64,000 bases of DNA from Ruminimicrobiellum sp045223915 (lineage in GTDB: Bacteria > Elusimicrobiota > Endomicrobiia > Endomicrobiales > Endomicrobiaceae). Position 1 is the first letter of the stretch, and every line of letters begins with the position of its first letter. Below, piece after piece: positions 48,701 to 56,422 of this stretch. Made by a program: the position numbers and the translations under genes. The notes beneath the pieces are model-generated. The model was not told the origin of the DNA, did no database searches, and saw only the letters and a list, made by a program, of their open reading frames with translations. The stretch lies in NCBI GenBank assembly GCA_045223915.1, contig JBGUZU010000034.1:1-64000 (forward strand), written 5' to 3'.

Positions 48701-51700
48701 TCATCAATCGCAGATGAAAAAATCAGAACAACTTTAACGGATATTCTTTTTAATATTGATGAATTTTCGGATAAAATTAACGATAAGAATATATCTTTGT
48801 TGGAATATCAACTTGATCTTTTATTTAAAGAAACAATGAAGCTAAAAGATGTTGATAAAAAAAGTGCTTTGGGGATAATAGATGTAATGATATCTGTTTT
48901 TGAACAGATGATTAAAGAAAATAAAGATATAGATTCAAGAAAGATGAATATAAGTAAATTGGAAGATTTTCTTATAGAAGAATACGATTCCGGTTCCGAC
49001 GACTTCAATAATATTATTGCACGATTGATTTCAATCGCTCAGCCTTCGGAAAATGATTCAAGAAGTGATTCTTTTAATGAACAATTATGCTCAATACTTG
49101 TAAATGTTGCTTTACATATATATGAACCTATAGCATCAAAAGAAATAGAAGATGAAAGCTCTCAAGAATATAAAGATAAGAAAAATTTATGTTTGGATAT
49201 TTTTAGGAATTTGGCTTTGAAAAGAGTACATGACATGAGCTTATACGATTGTTTATTCAGTATAAGAAATGAAAAATATAACAGAAGTAGAAAAGTCGGT
49301 ATAGGATTTACTCCCGAAACATTGGAAATTTTTATAGAAGGTGCAAAGTTGACAGACGGCAGATTGAATGTTTTCTTGCCAAATGAAGAATTTATTTCCG
49401 ATGACATTGATACTCTGGTTGATATGATAGTTAATTCGATAGAATATGTAGATCCTGTTATGATGATTGCAAATGCTTTTTCGAAAGAGACAAGTGAAAT
49501 TGCCGAAAGATGGGGATCAAAAAACAAAGTTGAAAATATAAAAACCAAACAACTTGCCTACAATATTATTAAACAATTAGTTTTGTTGGCAAATGATGAA
49601 AGTGTCGATATAATTAAAAGAAAAAGAACATTGATTGTCCTTTTAAATATTGTATCAAGAGGTATATATAGCGATGTGATAAAAGATGTTCCTATAGATT
49701 TTGAAAATATAAGAACATTGGCAAATAAATTTGATATTCCTATATATTTGAATATGAATAATGTGGGAATAAAAAATGAACATTACTATGAATATAATTT
49801 TACACCTTTGATAAAACATTTGCCTCAAGATTTGTTTGAAAGGGCACAACTTTCTTCCGAAAGATTTGGTGTATGGGATAACAGAACGGATAACAATTCA
49901 TTATTAACTTACAGAAAGCCTATAATGACACAAATAGAAGGTCAAACAGATAAAAGTAATATCAACGTTATACAAGTATTGTTCCGCTTTGAAGTTTTAC
50001 AGAAAATATTGCAATATAATGCTTCAATTCTTTCTTTGATGGATAAAATAACAGATTCAAAAAATTATAAAAAGAATATGGAAGAACTATTAAGTGAGTT
50101 ACAAGCTATGGTAAACGAGTTGAAAAAAATCAATGTGGAACATGGAGCTGCCGCACAAATTGCATTGGACAATATCAAGGCATCTTTAAAAGATTCTTCC
50201 ATAGATCAAAAAACTCAAGTAAGAAGGAACTTGTTGCTATCCGAATGGAATGAAGATTCAATAAAAGATATAAAAGAAATTCATACATTAATAAATGCCA
50301 TACACCAAACATCGATAGCGGACTTTAAACAGGAAGTTGGTGATGTCGGATCTATAGCCGGAGAAAATCCTGTACAGATTATAACCGCAAGTCAACAATC
50401 TACCGTAAGCGGTTATAATTTATCTGATACCATAAATTCAAATATTGTAAGATTTTTATCTAAGTTGTCTACAAGAAAATTGCCGTATGATAAAATAGAT
50501 GACTTTGTTTGTATGGATGATCTTGTTGTATGGACAACAATATTAAATGCTCACAGTGTGGATATCTTCTTTAATTTCGGTGAACTTGACAGAGGTATAA
50601 GTATATACTACAGAGAAAGACCGATGCTCGGAGAAGATATCGGTAAAAAAGAAAGAATCAGATACTTTAAAGAAATTCTTGAATATTTGGGCTTCCATGT
50701 TGATACCGATACTCAGTATTCGGATGGTTATGAATCATATGGATTAAAAGCTACTCTTAACAAAGATTACGGATTAAGTGATTCAACGGACTTAATCGAT
50801 ATTGCAACACATGTCGTTGAAATATTCAAGTTTTCCACAAATGTTGATTATGATTTGAAAAACTGTCATAGAACTATAGAGGCACAATACAGACATATTT
50901 TTGAAAGCTGGTTAACAAAGGCAAAAAGAAGAGAGTTGTGGTATGGCGTCGATATAAATAATTATGGTTGGAGAGCCCACGGTTATGGTCCGAGAGGTCA
51001 AAACTTGGGTAAATTACCGGAAAAAAGAGAATTACACCCCGAAGGATTAAATATGATGTTGTCTTATTTGGGTTGCGATTTGTTGCCTACCGATACGGAA
51101 AAATCTCTTGCAAGAATGTTAGAGGATCCGAATTTCGTCGATAAATATTTTAATGAACCGATAGAAAGAGCTTTTGTGGAAGGCAGATTGATTTTTAACG
51201 AAGACGGTATTTTGGTAAGAAATGAAGGTTACGATATAGTTCATTCTATGATAGATGAGATAAACACAAATTTTACTGAAACATCTCAACAGGCAAGAAT
51301 TGTTAATTTGGTAAACAACTATGAATACGATACGAGAATTTTGGCCGATATAGGTAGCTTTGTTGTAGTAAGTTCCGTTATGGAATTAAAAACCGGTGAT
51401 AAGTTGTTTGTAAGAGCAATAATGGATCCAAATACAAAGAGAACGAAATATGCAATAGCAGAACTTGTAACAACAAAAACAAGACAAAAACTTACAAGTG
51501 AACAGTTAATAGAAATATTGGGTAAAGAAGGTTATAAAATTTCCAAACAAGAATGGGTGGATTCGAGAGAAAGACAGAGAACAAAAAATTTATTGACAAG
51601 AGATGTTCAAACCATTGAAAGTCCTAAAATTCAAAGTACTCCGACATCGGACGGAACAGGTGTGAGTGTTGTAGGTAACATTACTTTTAATAAAGATAAT

Positions 51701-54103
51701 GTTGATGAACACAGCATATTGGTTGTCCCTTATACTACACCGAATGATATAAAACACATAGAAACGGCAAAAGGTATAATAACTACCGGCGGAGGAGTGT
51801 TAAGTCATGCCGCAATTACAACAAGAGAATTAAAAAAACCTTCCGTAGTTCTTGGCGGAGCAACTTGGGTAGATGATGAAATAGAAACGTTATATTATTT
51901 GCCTTCCGGAGATGTTGAACTTATTGATAATCAGTTTCAGGTAAGAAAGGTAAAAACAGCAACCAAAACATTAAAAGAGGGTACAAGAGTTCTTATGAAC
52001 GGAGAAACAGGAATGGTTTTGTTGTTTGATGATATAGATGTTGCATTGTTGGACGAATTGCAAAGTTATATTGATTCGGATAACGCACAAGCCGTTATAG
52101 ATTTTATGAAACGACATTCAAATACCGAAAATATAAACAGGTTTGTAGAGTATGTATATTTCCAAGTAATAGGAAATGTTAAAACCATGCAAGTATTGGA
52201 TTCTTTATTTTCCGATGATATGCCGGAAACAGTAAAAGATAAAATAAATAAATTAAATGACGGATACATACAAGATAAAATACAAAGTATTTCCGAAGCT
52301 ATAGAAAATCTCAAAACAATTGAAAATGTGAATATTAAATATAGCATATTGCAGGAATTGATAAAGAAGTTGAACTTTATAAAAACCATAGGAGTAAGAC
52401 AGGATTTGGAAAATCTAAAGAAACAAATAGAAGAATTGGAAAAAGACATAAAAGACAACTTAGGTAAGTTTATGCAGAACTTTATTAATCAATTAGTTGA
52501 TTTTATAGCTAAAGACAAACTTAATAGTATTGATGTGCAAAAGATTCTTACTATGTTGAAAAATGTTGAAATATACAAGTATTTTATCAGCGATTCGGAA
52601 ACTTCAGAGAATTTACTATCAAAAAAAGATTTTATTCGTTCATTGGTTGCTATAATAAAAGATAAGGTAAACTCTTATGATACAAAAAAAGGAGAGATAG
52701 CTTTACAAGACGAAATAAGTTTATTTGAAGAAAATGCATCCGATGAAAGATTGTTCGGCTCTAAAACTTCGCAACTTGCAAAAATGTTTAATTTATTAAG
52801 AAATAGAGAAAATGTTACCGTTCCCGGAGGAATCGGTATAAGTGTAAATGTTATGCCTATGTTGTTTAAAGCTTTAGGCCAAGAAAATCTTTTGGTTGAA
52901 TTTGAGACTGCCATAAAACATGGTGATAAAGAAAAAGCATTGGAAATTGCAAAGGAAATTTGTGCAGTTATAGATTCCGAAGATGCAAGAGGTTCCGATA
53001 TTGAAGAAAAGATCAAAAAGCAATTGGATAAATTTATAAAACCCGGTGGAAAATATTCCGTAAGATCTTCCGGTGTAGGAGAGGATGCCGCAAATAATGC
53101 TTTTGCGGGTATGGGAGAAACTTTTTTAAATATTCAATATAGTGATATATACGAAAATATAAGAGGTTGTTGGAAATCTTTCTTTGCTGAAAGATGTGTC
53201 GATTATATGATAACCAGCGGTCAAGTTGTAAAGCCTGCTGTATTGGTTGAAGAAATGATAGATTCAGAAGTATCAGGGGTTGCTTTTACCAGAAATAAAT
53301 ACGGAAATGCAACAATCAATGTTTTGTTCGGACAAGGTGAGGGTTTGGTATCCGGAATGTTTACTCCGGATAGTATCTTGGTTGATATGAATAGCGGAGA
53401 AGTAATAGAATATTCCGTAGCAAATAAACAGTTTAAGTTGGTTACGGATATTAATGGCGGAATAAAGAAAGAACCTGTAGGCGCAAAAGCTAAAACAAGA
53501 GCGTTAAATACTAAAATGGTAAAAAGATTAACGGAAGTTCTTTCCCTTTTAGAAAATTCTGTAGGATATCCGATAGATGTTGAGTTTGCCGTTAAGGATG
53601 AGGAAATTTATATATTACAAATGAGACCGATAACAACTCTTGATAGTAAAGAAAAAACAACGGAAAGAATTGTTTCCGATACAGAAGCAGATGATATTAA
53701 TATGCAGGATATTCCATTTGCGGAAACGCAACATGAAATATCTTTGGAAGCGGGAAAAGTAAAAAATAAACAAGATGTTTTCTGTTATATTGCAAATCCA
53801 TCTGATCCTACTAAAGCAATACCTGTGTACAAGAAATCATCAAATAAACAACTTACGGAATTTATTGTTGATTCTAAATATGCGTCTATTTTAAGAGGCG
53901 GAATACTCGGGAGAATTTTGATGTATAGGATCAATATGGATCCGGTATTGTTGGCCAAATTAAATGATGGTATATTTAATTTTAAATCCGGTGAAATAGG
54001 ATTGTTGCCGATATTGGATGAAGATATGCTTGAGAAAGCATTGTCCGATAATGCGTTTGAAGATGGAATGAAGAATATAAGAAATATATTGGCAAGTGCT
54101 TAG
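39728..54103 (+). CDS. giant exported multi-domain protein 2 (4791 residues) with two dikinase modules
   Basis: ATG 39728 has GGAG six bases upstream. Parts in order: signal peptide (about 1-36, ending AFAS); N-domain shared with giant 1 (DLHCH 77-81, GGFH His478); 2H-phosphoesterase-like domain with two HxT/S motifs, HMTIGY (His696) and HMSIGR (His787); CPBP intramembrane protease with EETVFR (890-895), FSFAH (His930) and HSVYN (1003-1007); helical region; then two copies of a long module. Module 1 has HTLINAVHQT (from 1648), a phosphohistidine domain TTGGMLSHANITARE (His2141) and a PPDK-type ATP-grasp (about 2440-2740, VRSSGVGED). Module 2 has HTLINAIHQT (from 3519), TTGGGVLSHAAITTRE (His4027) and ATP-grasp (about 4344-4638). 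No PEP-binding barrel is seen. The tail RNILASA resembles giant 1. Function unknown. Confidence 0.87.
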   Translation: MKKLFNKLPFKKFIAVFTSITFIFTGVFGNSAFASIGTSMPAIDTIKFDNPIIPLSLGKITSAKYFDSEDIIIDIQDLHCHAETQRKIASIIGYIDNEYNISNVYLEGAFKTVDTSWLSAFNNNQNGTKVLEGLIDSGKLSGTEYYSIMNNKKNFVLGIEKEELYKENIKLLGSILSLQPEITAICSQLEKEISKVKRDYSGKQARKLQRLIKSFKEKEIDAKHFYSQMKMLADSVNISVNKYPNIKIYISLLDKAQYVNDKKVVYEFAKFVSELKNILPYQQYSDLLKRSNNFTNFDDISLDLINLNKQNSITKKLSLSNFENFLAYLEFNQNINPIKLVQEEEAFINELYVKLGRTKYEKEVAFLTDFIPTIKQYFTADISADEYYKFDKNYEIFKTIWPSYFSESILKNLDQYQKLLAKYHKNNIIRDQIFADRLISQKNANNKISINDTTSAVKQIKSNLGTKKVKVVVTGGFHTRGLERIFEQQRISYIIITPKITQPVEQAKQIYIDNVMYYSNLLKNTINLEPLTQEPLNVSFPKILNLIFSEVQKNAIFEEYSKDQVNQGIKDFVQEYIIAKQSGFYGNVEILNWDITSIDSKNRAEFYVEYKDNANKGTISNIKYRFVDGQIMPYSSIDTQRTKQMLERVTTNKYALPSIELEPTNSARKKIAKHILEPLRQVSGKFVTLMPFEQLHMTIGYDSTPTQQQIDSLVQQNDTDTDIFSAFNVLGEDFINFRTSMAGTLKLMPDGVIIYEITDKDLIENMLKFRTTLKTIDSKFGTPSIIHMSIGRITDMKLLDGSEQSKQDLAELLEKINETIYEINKKNALSKIKTSFTLKAGYVSSTGDKDFVFRRILPKKETLNVLKKFTTKAKLKFNNIYEIIIAPVVEETVFRLAPFFIASSFVTNQVSIVPAIVTGIIGIFGFSFAHPLIDRLNNFIVKKVEDGTIKNDFISELFDKKLPVRDVRNFLIPSIILTTVYIVVSFLAPQSAFIAFGITTVIHSVYNFITELLNKDKLTVIQSSSSQDKNLDSEIDQIIDTLEDISRNKYLGYRQERNAFIDDFENIGEDKNLITQKVIELFNFVAENHKKSNSFDLVFLLEPILNISASLRDEQGNLLFDEVFDYIFKQAMDKKNNSTRYFDVLMDSAKYFYKTGQIGCVHKIFDSLYKNKSSVVNMTDYKKFALPVPSPFSFDSIAEWEYEVYKIMDTDDSFEVWFIPMLEVLLSSSSGEIDEYAKAYIRALYKSGKSTKPPFIRGIDEYEWTKSFYEICEEKESSTRQEQSEPLLDEENINLFADNPEILKTNNLYLSDIISRLQFLKQDNPSNEIFNSEEYTKILEQLNAALALPKQEQIEVVTTQMNELAFLFIDNDCFRDTKVLKMLVPIMTFIESTETSQSLLSYVARNLNVRYVGYEDMVLDIISFMYDINRQESLSLIKGLYNEFRKQDKFGANRSQWTPKSLQAAYANIPAQLKDKIKTYKDLEEFYYTIGIEFDSIQEESAIYDRRLYIPEYQLLLDRIPASVSGAKQQAIKYFRSLKKQFLSTQATDEDSNNASLYFEALESVLENNILALSEINKANRDAIEDSFYFIEEMINSFAVLNEEAADKAKVSLERMKKNFYSHKVTVSDLVSLKKWAVADMDKITELHTLINAVHQTAIGSLMSKLKFSNIGNQFVFKENDTEHLSFFDCSRTGMSKQMEDFVSSLNLVTFLKSGVRIVSKDNKIIYSKSLGAHSVDIMVDLDEGIRVTFNDSGRGDGNAMRVLLLATLFSQVGFDITNIDTKVSADTYAYGVCNFTAMYSLPKGSISNGIDYAKYFEQALNILGDVTDLDYDIEGNDVDSDKHSYHQFDIPSYSLEDFAKLKNSTNMPRGFERISTLKQEWQTRSTVLGNLKKQIEQKGVGVGLDGVYDYLSISSDKRNVWEIVSEYVKGKLIIDENGILVRNEKYDGIDRLLSAIKRNVDDSLRQAQVINLLDYDNFNFETEGYIGGMVALSGLLRLDGKGWLSVKTAVDKERKRTKFAYVEFVDFNGNRTNLDYKDLIKILKESGYAVKEQKPRSASEKKESLTVLKERILFPKDGIYTRGMSVSGQSDRYIPERITYKKANVNQDTMWVVSYTTPEDVATIMNAGAIMTTTGGMLSHANITARENHKTAILSNGQWVDGKLVVPYYSIESPIEQKGDYEIQKISEHRLVLEEGDIVLANGLNGRVLVYRDIPEIYEIQKAIDNNDIDFIIRYIQNHYQDENIREIVEYIFLQVVTEEEKEKITQFLLAWEDPEIKEKISELVKVYTGEKIKALKIYIENEKNIKDASIRLAVIKFIEQELDALQYSLTDDEIAEEKRKLSEIVTTDRETARSQIAKEFNGMIKKAKEILSKTNISEDDKDELIKIRERAIVWEFDSIPEMIGLISKIDNIISSETGVDYETEIKDFEDIRAKDVVRYGTKTTELAKLARLFKDKGISVAGIPDGIGISKDVLRIFFEHNGVSQYPKLMKDFENAIKERNRGKAIELGKQISDFIENLDDEYLEAYFGSKLDSDKKYAVRSSGVGEDGENHAFAGMAKTVLNVGRDDVYASVKEGWKSFFTTTCIEDMIKNGIVVQPALLIQEMVVDVKKAGVVFTRDNSGNLTIEGVLGLGEGLVSGRITPDHVTVRASDGRIEYRRALNNMIKIEEKEQGGTRVAKITDEERIERILDEETIKQLQEIANILEEDAGYPVDIEFAIDGNGKIFVLQRRAITTLPSFEKNDFLEQQADKKSGFTIDQSEIDNAIYALSGVMFYDELKKIMETLSNLPEDVNAKYAVIVEQIKELVEFLKKNHKKSYDPMLTLEDSYGQYYKEDTPTGKLRKFCLENNLIKDYDSNVKLTKVLIYILVPFLTLTDVNNSGKMLFYSVIDSLFMDGEKDRDEFSLLSEMGLFMSFAGHINPDFVQYIVDKLLSKGLISADEEIPYAIKSELNGYDGLKQYYFAIFSKEQINENLSKALIENGAKLNNIVSSIADEKIRTTLTDILFNIDEFSDKINDKNISLLEYQLDLLFKETMKLKDVDKKSALGIIDVMISVFEQMIKENKDIDSRKMNISKLEDFLIEEYDSGSDDFNNIIARLISIAQPSENDSRSDSFNEQLCSILVNVALHIYEPIASKEIEDESSQEYKDKKNLCLDIFRNLALKRVHDMSLYDCLFSIRNEKYNRSRKVGIGFTPETLEIFIEGAKLTDGRLNVFLPNEEFISDDIDTLVDMIVNSIEYVDPVMMIANAFSKETSEIAERWGSKNKVENIKTKQLAYNIIKQLVLLANDESVDIIKRKRTLIVLLNIVSRGIYSDVIKDVPIDFENIRTLANKFDIPIYLNMNNVGIKNEHYYEYNFTPLIKHLPQDLFERAQLSSERFGVWDNRTDNNSLLTYRKPIMTQIEGQTDKSNINVIQVLFRFEVLQKILQYNASILSLMDKITDSKNYKKNMEELLSELQAMVNELKKINVEHGAAAQIALDNIKASLKDSSIDQKTQVRRNLLLSEWNEDSIKDIKEIHTLINAIHQTSIADFKQEVGDVGSIAGENPVQIITASQQSTVSGYNLSDTINSNIVRFLSKLSTRKLPYDKIDDFVCMDDLVVWTTILNAHSVDIFFNFGELDRGISIYYRERPMLGEDIGKKERIRYFKEILEYLGFHVDTDTQYSDGYESYGLKATLNKDYGLSDSTDLIDIATHVVEIFKFSTNVDYDLKNCHRTIEAQYRHIFESWLTKAKRRELWYGVDINNYGWRAHGYGPRGQNLGKLPEKRELHPEGLNMMLSYLGCDLLPTDTEKSLARMLEDPNFVDKYFNEPIERAFVEGRLIFNEDGILVRNEGYDIVHSMIDEINTNFTETSQQARIVNLVNNYEYDTRILADIGSFVVVSSVMELKTGDKLFVRAIMDPNTKRTKYAIAELVTTKTRQKLTSEQLIEILGKEGYKISKQEWVDSRERQRTKNLLTRDVQTIESPKIQSTPTSDGTGVSVVGNITFNKDNVDEHSILVVPYTTPNDIKHIETAKGIITTGGGVLSHAAITTRELKKPSVVLGGATWVDDEIETLYYLPSGDVELIDNQFQVRKVKTATKTLKEGTRVLMNGETGMVLLFDDIDVALLDELQSYIDSDNAQAVIDFMKRHSNTENINRFVEYVYFQVIGNVKTMQVLDSLFSDDMPETVKDKINKLNDGYIQDKIQSISEAIENLKTIENVNIKYSILQELIKKLNFIKTIGVRQDLENLKKQIEELEKDIKDNLGKFMQNFINQLVDFIAKDKLNSIDVQKILTMLKNVEIYKYFISDSETSENLLSKKDFIRSLVAIIKDKVNSYDTKKGEIALQDEISLFEENASDERLFGSKTSQLAKMFNLLRNRENVTVPGGIGISVNVMPMLFKALGQENLLVEFETAIKHGDKEKALEIAKEICAVIDSEDARGSDIEEKIKKQLDKFIKPGGKYSVRSSGVGEDAANNAFAGMGETFLNIQYSDIYENIRGCWKSFFAERCVDYMITSGQVVKPAVLVEEMIDSEVSGVAFTRNKYGNATINVLFGQGEGLVSGMFTPDSILVDMNSGEVIEYSVANKQFKLVTDINGGIKKEPVGAKAKTRALNTKMVKRLTEVLSLLENSVGYPIDVEFAVKDEEIYILQMRPITTLDSKEKTTERIVSDTEADDINMQDIPFAETQHEISLEAGKVKNKQDVFCYIANPSDPTKAIPVYKKSSNKQLTEFIVDSKYASILRGGILGRILMYRINMDPVLLAKLNDGIFNFKSGEIGLLPILDEDMLEKALSDNAFEDGMKNIRNILASA

Positions 54104-54110
54104 TACAAAC

Positions 54111-54164
54111 AATTTACAATTTGCAATTTATAATTTATAATTAAAAATTGCCGTAGGCAATTTT
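54111..54164. repeat. heptamer array plus AAAATTGCC hairpin core
   Basis: Degenerate 7-mers AATTTAC, AATTTGC, AATTTAT, AATTTAT, AATTAAA (54111-54145) run into the hairpin AAAATTGCC/GGCAATTTT (54144-54152 and 54156-54164, loop GTA). It lies just after giant ORF 2 and may also end its transcript. Confidence 0.65.
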
Positions 54165-54313
54165 GAAGATTAGAAGAATAGAAGATTAGAAGAATGGAAG
54201 GAAAGTTGTATTTTTTGCCAAAGCAAAAAATCTATTTATTATCAAAAATCGCATAGCGATTTTTACAGCTTAACCTCCAATCTTCCAACCTTCCAATCCT
54301 CCAATCTTCCAAT
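54165..54313. repeat. inverted octamer arrays around two hairpins
   Basis: Five purine-rich 8-mers (GAAGATTA, GAAGAATA, GAAGATTA, GAAGAATG, GAAGGAAA; 54165-54204) are followed by two hairpins, TTTTTTGC/GCAAAAAA (54211-54230) and AAAAATCGC/GCGATTTTT (54244-54264), then five pyrimidine-rich 8-mers (CCTCCAAT, CTTCCAAC, CTTCCAAT, CCTCCAAT, CTTCCAAT; 54274-54313). The right array is roughly the complement of the left one. Confidence 0.75.
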
Positions 54314-54325
54314 AGGGTGGTTAAT

Positions 54326-55417
54326 ATGAAATTAGGTATAGTAGGACTTCCTAATGTAGGTAAATCTACATTGTTTAATGCAATAACAAAAGCCGGTGCG
54401 GAATGTGCGAATTATCCTTTCTGCACGATAGATCCCAATGTCGGTGTAGTTGCAGTTCCGGATAAGAGATTGGACTTTTTGGAAAAACTATATAATTCCA
54501 AAAAGAAAGTTCCCGCTATGGTGGAATTTGTGGATATTGCGGGTCTTGTAAAAGGGGCATCAAAAGGTGAAGGATTAGGTAACCAATTCTTGGCACATAT
54601 CAGAGAAACATCCGCTATAGTTCACGTTGTAAGATGTTACGAAAATTCCGATATTACTCATGTTATGGGAGAAATAGATCCTATAAGAGATATAGATATT
54701 ATAGAAACAGAACTTATGCTTGCAGACCTTGAAGCAATAAACAAAAAGTTGGAAAAGTTGCAAAGAGATATAAAATCAAGAGATAAAAAAGTTGTTGCGG
54801 AAAAAGAGTTGGCAGACAAAATAAAAGCTCATCTGGAATCGGGTAAACCTGTGAGAACACTTGAAATAGAAGAAGAACAAAAAGAAATATTAAGAAATTT
54901 TTTTCTGATAACTGCAAAACCGGTTTTGTATGCATGTAATATTTCCGATGCGGATTTACCGGAAATGAAAAATAAGTATACGGAACAAGTTTTACAAAGA
55001 GCAAAACAAGAAAATGCTCAAGCTATACCTATTTGCGCAAAGATAGAAGCTGAACTTTCAGAACTTTCCGATGAAGATCAATTGGCATTTTTGAAAGATT
55101 TAGGACTCAGTGAACCCGGCTTAAACAGACTTATTAAAGCAAGTTATGATTTGTTGGGACTTATAACGTTTTTAACTGCCGGAGAGGATGAATCGAGAGC
55201 CTGGACAATAAAGAAAGGTTTTTTAGCACCGCAAGCTGCCGGTGTTATTCATACCGATTTTGAAAGAGGATTTATCAGGGCAGAAGTTATGGCTTATGAT
55301 GATCTTTTTAAATTAGGTAACGATAAAGCCGTCAAAGAGGCCGGTCTTTTGAGAAGTGAAGGTAAGGATTACGTTGTAAAAGACGGTGATATTATAGAGT
55401 TCAAATTCAATGTCTAA
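54326..55417 (+). CDS. ychF: YchF/OLA1-family ATPase/GTPase
   Basis: A 363-residue protein starting MKLGIVGLPNVGKSTLFNAI, the invariable start of this family; AGGGTGG is five bases before this ATG, while the frame extends three codons further up. An Obg-related G domain contains GLPNVGKST, NYPFCTIDPN and DIAGLVKGASKGEGLGN, with the family's altered base-specificity motif (ACNISD), which explains preference for ATP. A coiled coil and a C-terminal TGS-like domain (FLTAGEDESRAWTIKKG...) follow. YchF associates with ribosomes and stress responses. The last eight bases overlap ribF. Confidence 0.95.
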   Translation: MKLGIVGLPNVGKSTLFNAITKAGAECANYPFCTIDPNVGVVAVPDKRLDFLEKLYNSKKKVPAMVEFVDIAGLVKGASKGEGLGNQFLAHIRETSAIVHVVRCYENSDITHVMGEIDPIRDIDIIETELMLADLEAINKKLEKLQRDIKSRDKKVVAEKELADKIKAHLESGKPVRTLEIEEEQKEILRNFFLITAKPVLYACNISDADLPEMKNKYTEQVLQRAKQENAQAIPICAKIEAELSELSDEDQLAFLKDLGLSEPGLNRLIKASYDLLGLITFLTAGEDESRAWTIKKGFLAPQAAGVIHTDFERGFIRAEVMAYDDLFKLGNDKAVKEAGLLRSEGKDYVVKDGDIIEFKFNV

Positions 55418-56300
55418 AAACATAAAGCAATCTGTAATTACTATCGGTACATTTGACGGTGTTCATAAAGGGCACCAAGTCATTTTAAATAAAGTTGTTG
55501 ATGTTGCAAAAAAAGACAATTTAAAAAGCATTGTTTTGTCTTTTGAAAATCCCGTAAAACAAGTAAGCGGACTTATAACTACCACAGAAGAAAAAGTTAA
55601 TCTTTTAGCTTCTTTTTGTGTTGATGAAATACTATTGCTTCCGGTAACAAAAAAAATGTTATCTACAACCGCAGAAGATTTTTTCGAAACAGTTTTGATA
55701 AAGCAGCTGAAAGCAAAACATATTGTTGTCGGTTATGATTGTACTTTTGGTAAGGATAGAAAGGGAACAGTTGCTTGGCTTAAAAAAAATGTAAAAAAAC
55801 ATGGAATAAAACTTACCGTAATAAATCCCGTAAAAGTAAACAACAAAATTGTTTCATCATCCGAAATTCGCAATTTTATTATAAAAAATAATATTGAAAA
55901 AGCTAACAAAATGCTTAACAGAATCTTTTCTTTTACCGGTGAACATATATCCGGTAACAAAATAGGCAGAACATTAGGATTCCCTACAATAAATATTAAA
56001 GTTGATAAAGAAAAGTTATTACCCAAAGGTGTTTTTGCTTGTATGGTTAGTGATAGAAAAAAGAATATGTATTGCGGTGTATTAAATATTGGAATAAGAC
56101 CTACGGTAGATTTAAAAGAACATAAATTGTCCGTAGAAATTCATTTATTAAATTTTTCGGGTGTTTGGAAAGAAAAATATCCCAATGTTTATATAAACAA
56201 ATTTATAAGAAAAGAGCAAAAATTCAAAACAATAGAATTATTAAAAAAATCAATTCAAAAAGATATTGAAATCACAAAAAAACAATTCAAAATTAAATAA
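55410..56300 (+). CDS. ribF: bifunctional riboflavin kinase / FAD synthetase
   Basis: A 296-residue RibF. The N-terminal nucleotidyl-transferase half has IGTFDGVHKGHQ, with the HxGH-type motif, and VGYDCTFGKDRKG; it makes FAD from FMN and ATP. The C-terminal half is the riboflavin kinase, with GRTLGFPTINI and GVLNIGIRPT, which makes FMN. The ATG overlaps the end of ychF by eight bases, indicating translational coupling. FAD made here would serve the flavoprotein at 1978 among others. Confidence 0.95.
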   Translation: MSKNIKQSVITIGTFDGVHKGHQVILNKVVDVAKKDNLKSIVLSFENPVKQVSGLITTTEEKVNLLASFCVDEILLLPVTKKMLSTTAEDFFETVLIKQLKAKHIVVGYDCTFGKDRKGTVAWLKKNVKKHGIKLTVINPVKVNNKIVSSSEIRNFIIKNNIEKANKMLNRIFSFTGEHISGNKIGRTLGFPTINIKVDKEKLLPKGVFACMVSDRKKNMYCGVLNIGIRPTVDLKEHKLSVEIHLLNFSGVWKEKYPNVYINKFIRKEQKFKTIELLKKSIQKDIEITKKQFKIK

Positions 56301-56357
56301 ATAACTAAAAATTTAAATCGGTTTGAATTTTATAATTTTTATTTTTCTGTTGTCGTT

Positions 56358-56412
56358 TCCATACATCCATTCATCTATGTTTCCATACTTCAAAAATTGC
56401 TTTAGGCAATTT
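56358..56412. repeat. octamer array plus AAATTGC hairpin core
   Basis: Four 8-mers (TCCATACA, TCCATTCA, TCTATGTT, TCCATACT; 56358-56389) precede a hairpin AAATTGC/GCAATTT (56394-56400 and 56406-56412). The array matches that at 58090-58121 in sequence and order. Confidence 0.65.
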
Positions 56413-56422
56413 CTATAATAAA

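Noticed and set aside
39728..54103. Calling giant ORF 2 a phosphoenolpyruvate synthase (ppsA) from its PPDK-type domains
   Set aside because: The order is phosphohistidine domain then ATP-grasp, it occurs twice, and the PEP/pyruvate-binding barrel is missing.
19767..54103. The giant ORFs as artefacts of a frame without stops or of misassembly
   Set aside because: Both contain recognisable domains in frame from end to end, have proper signal peptides, and show motifs at matching positions, which random open frames or chimeras would not give.
54165..54313. CRISPR array
   Set aside because: The units are degenerate 8-mers in direct contact, with no spacers, and no cas genes are present.
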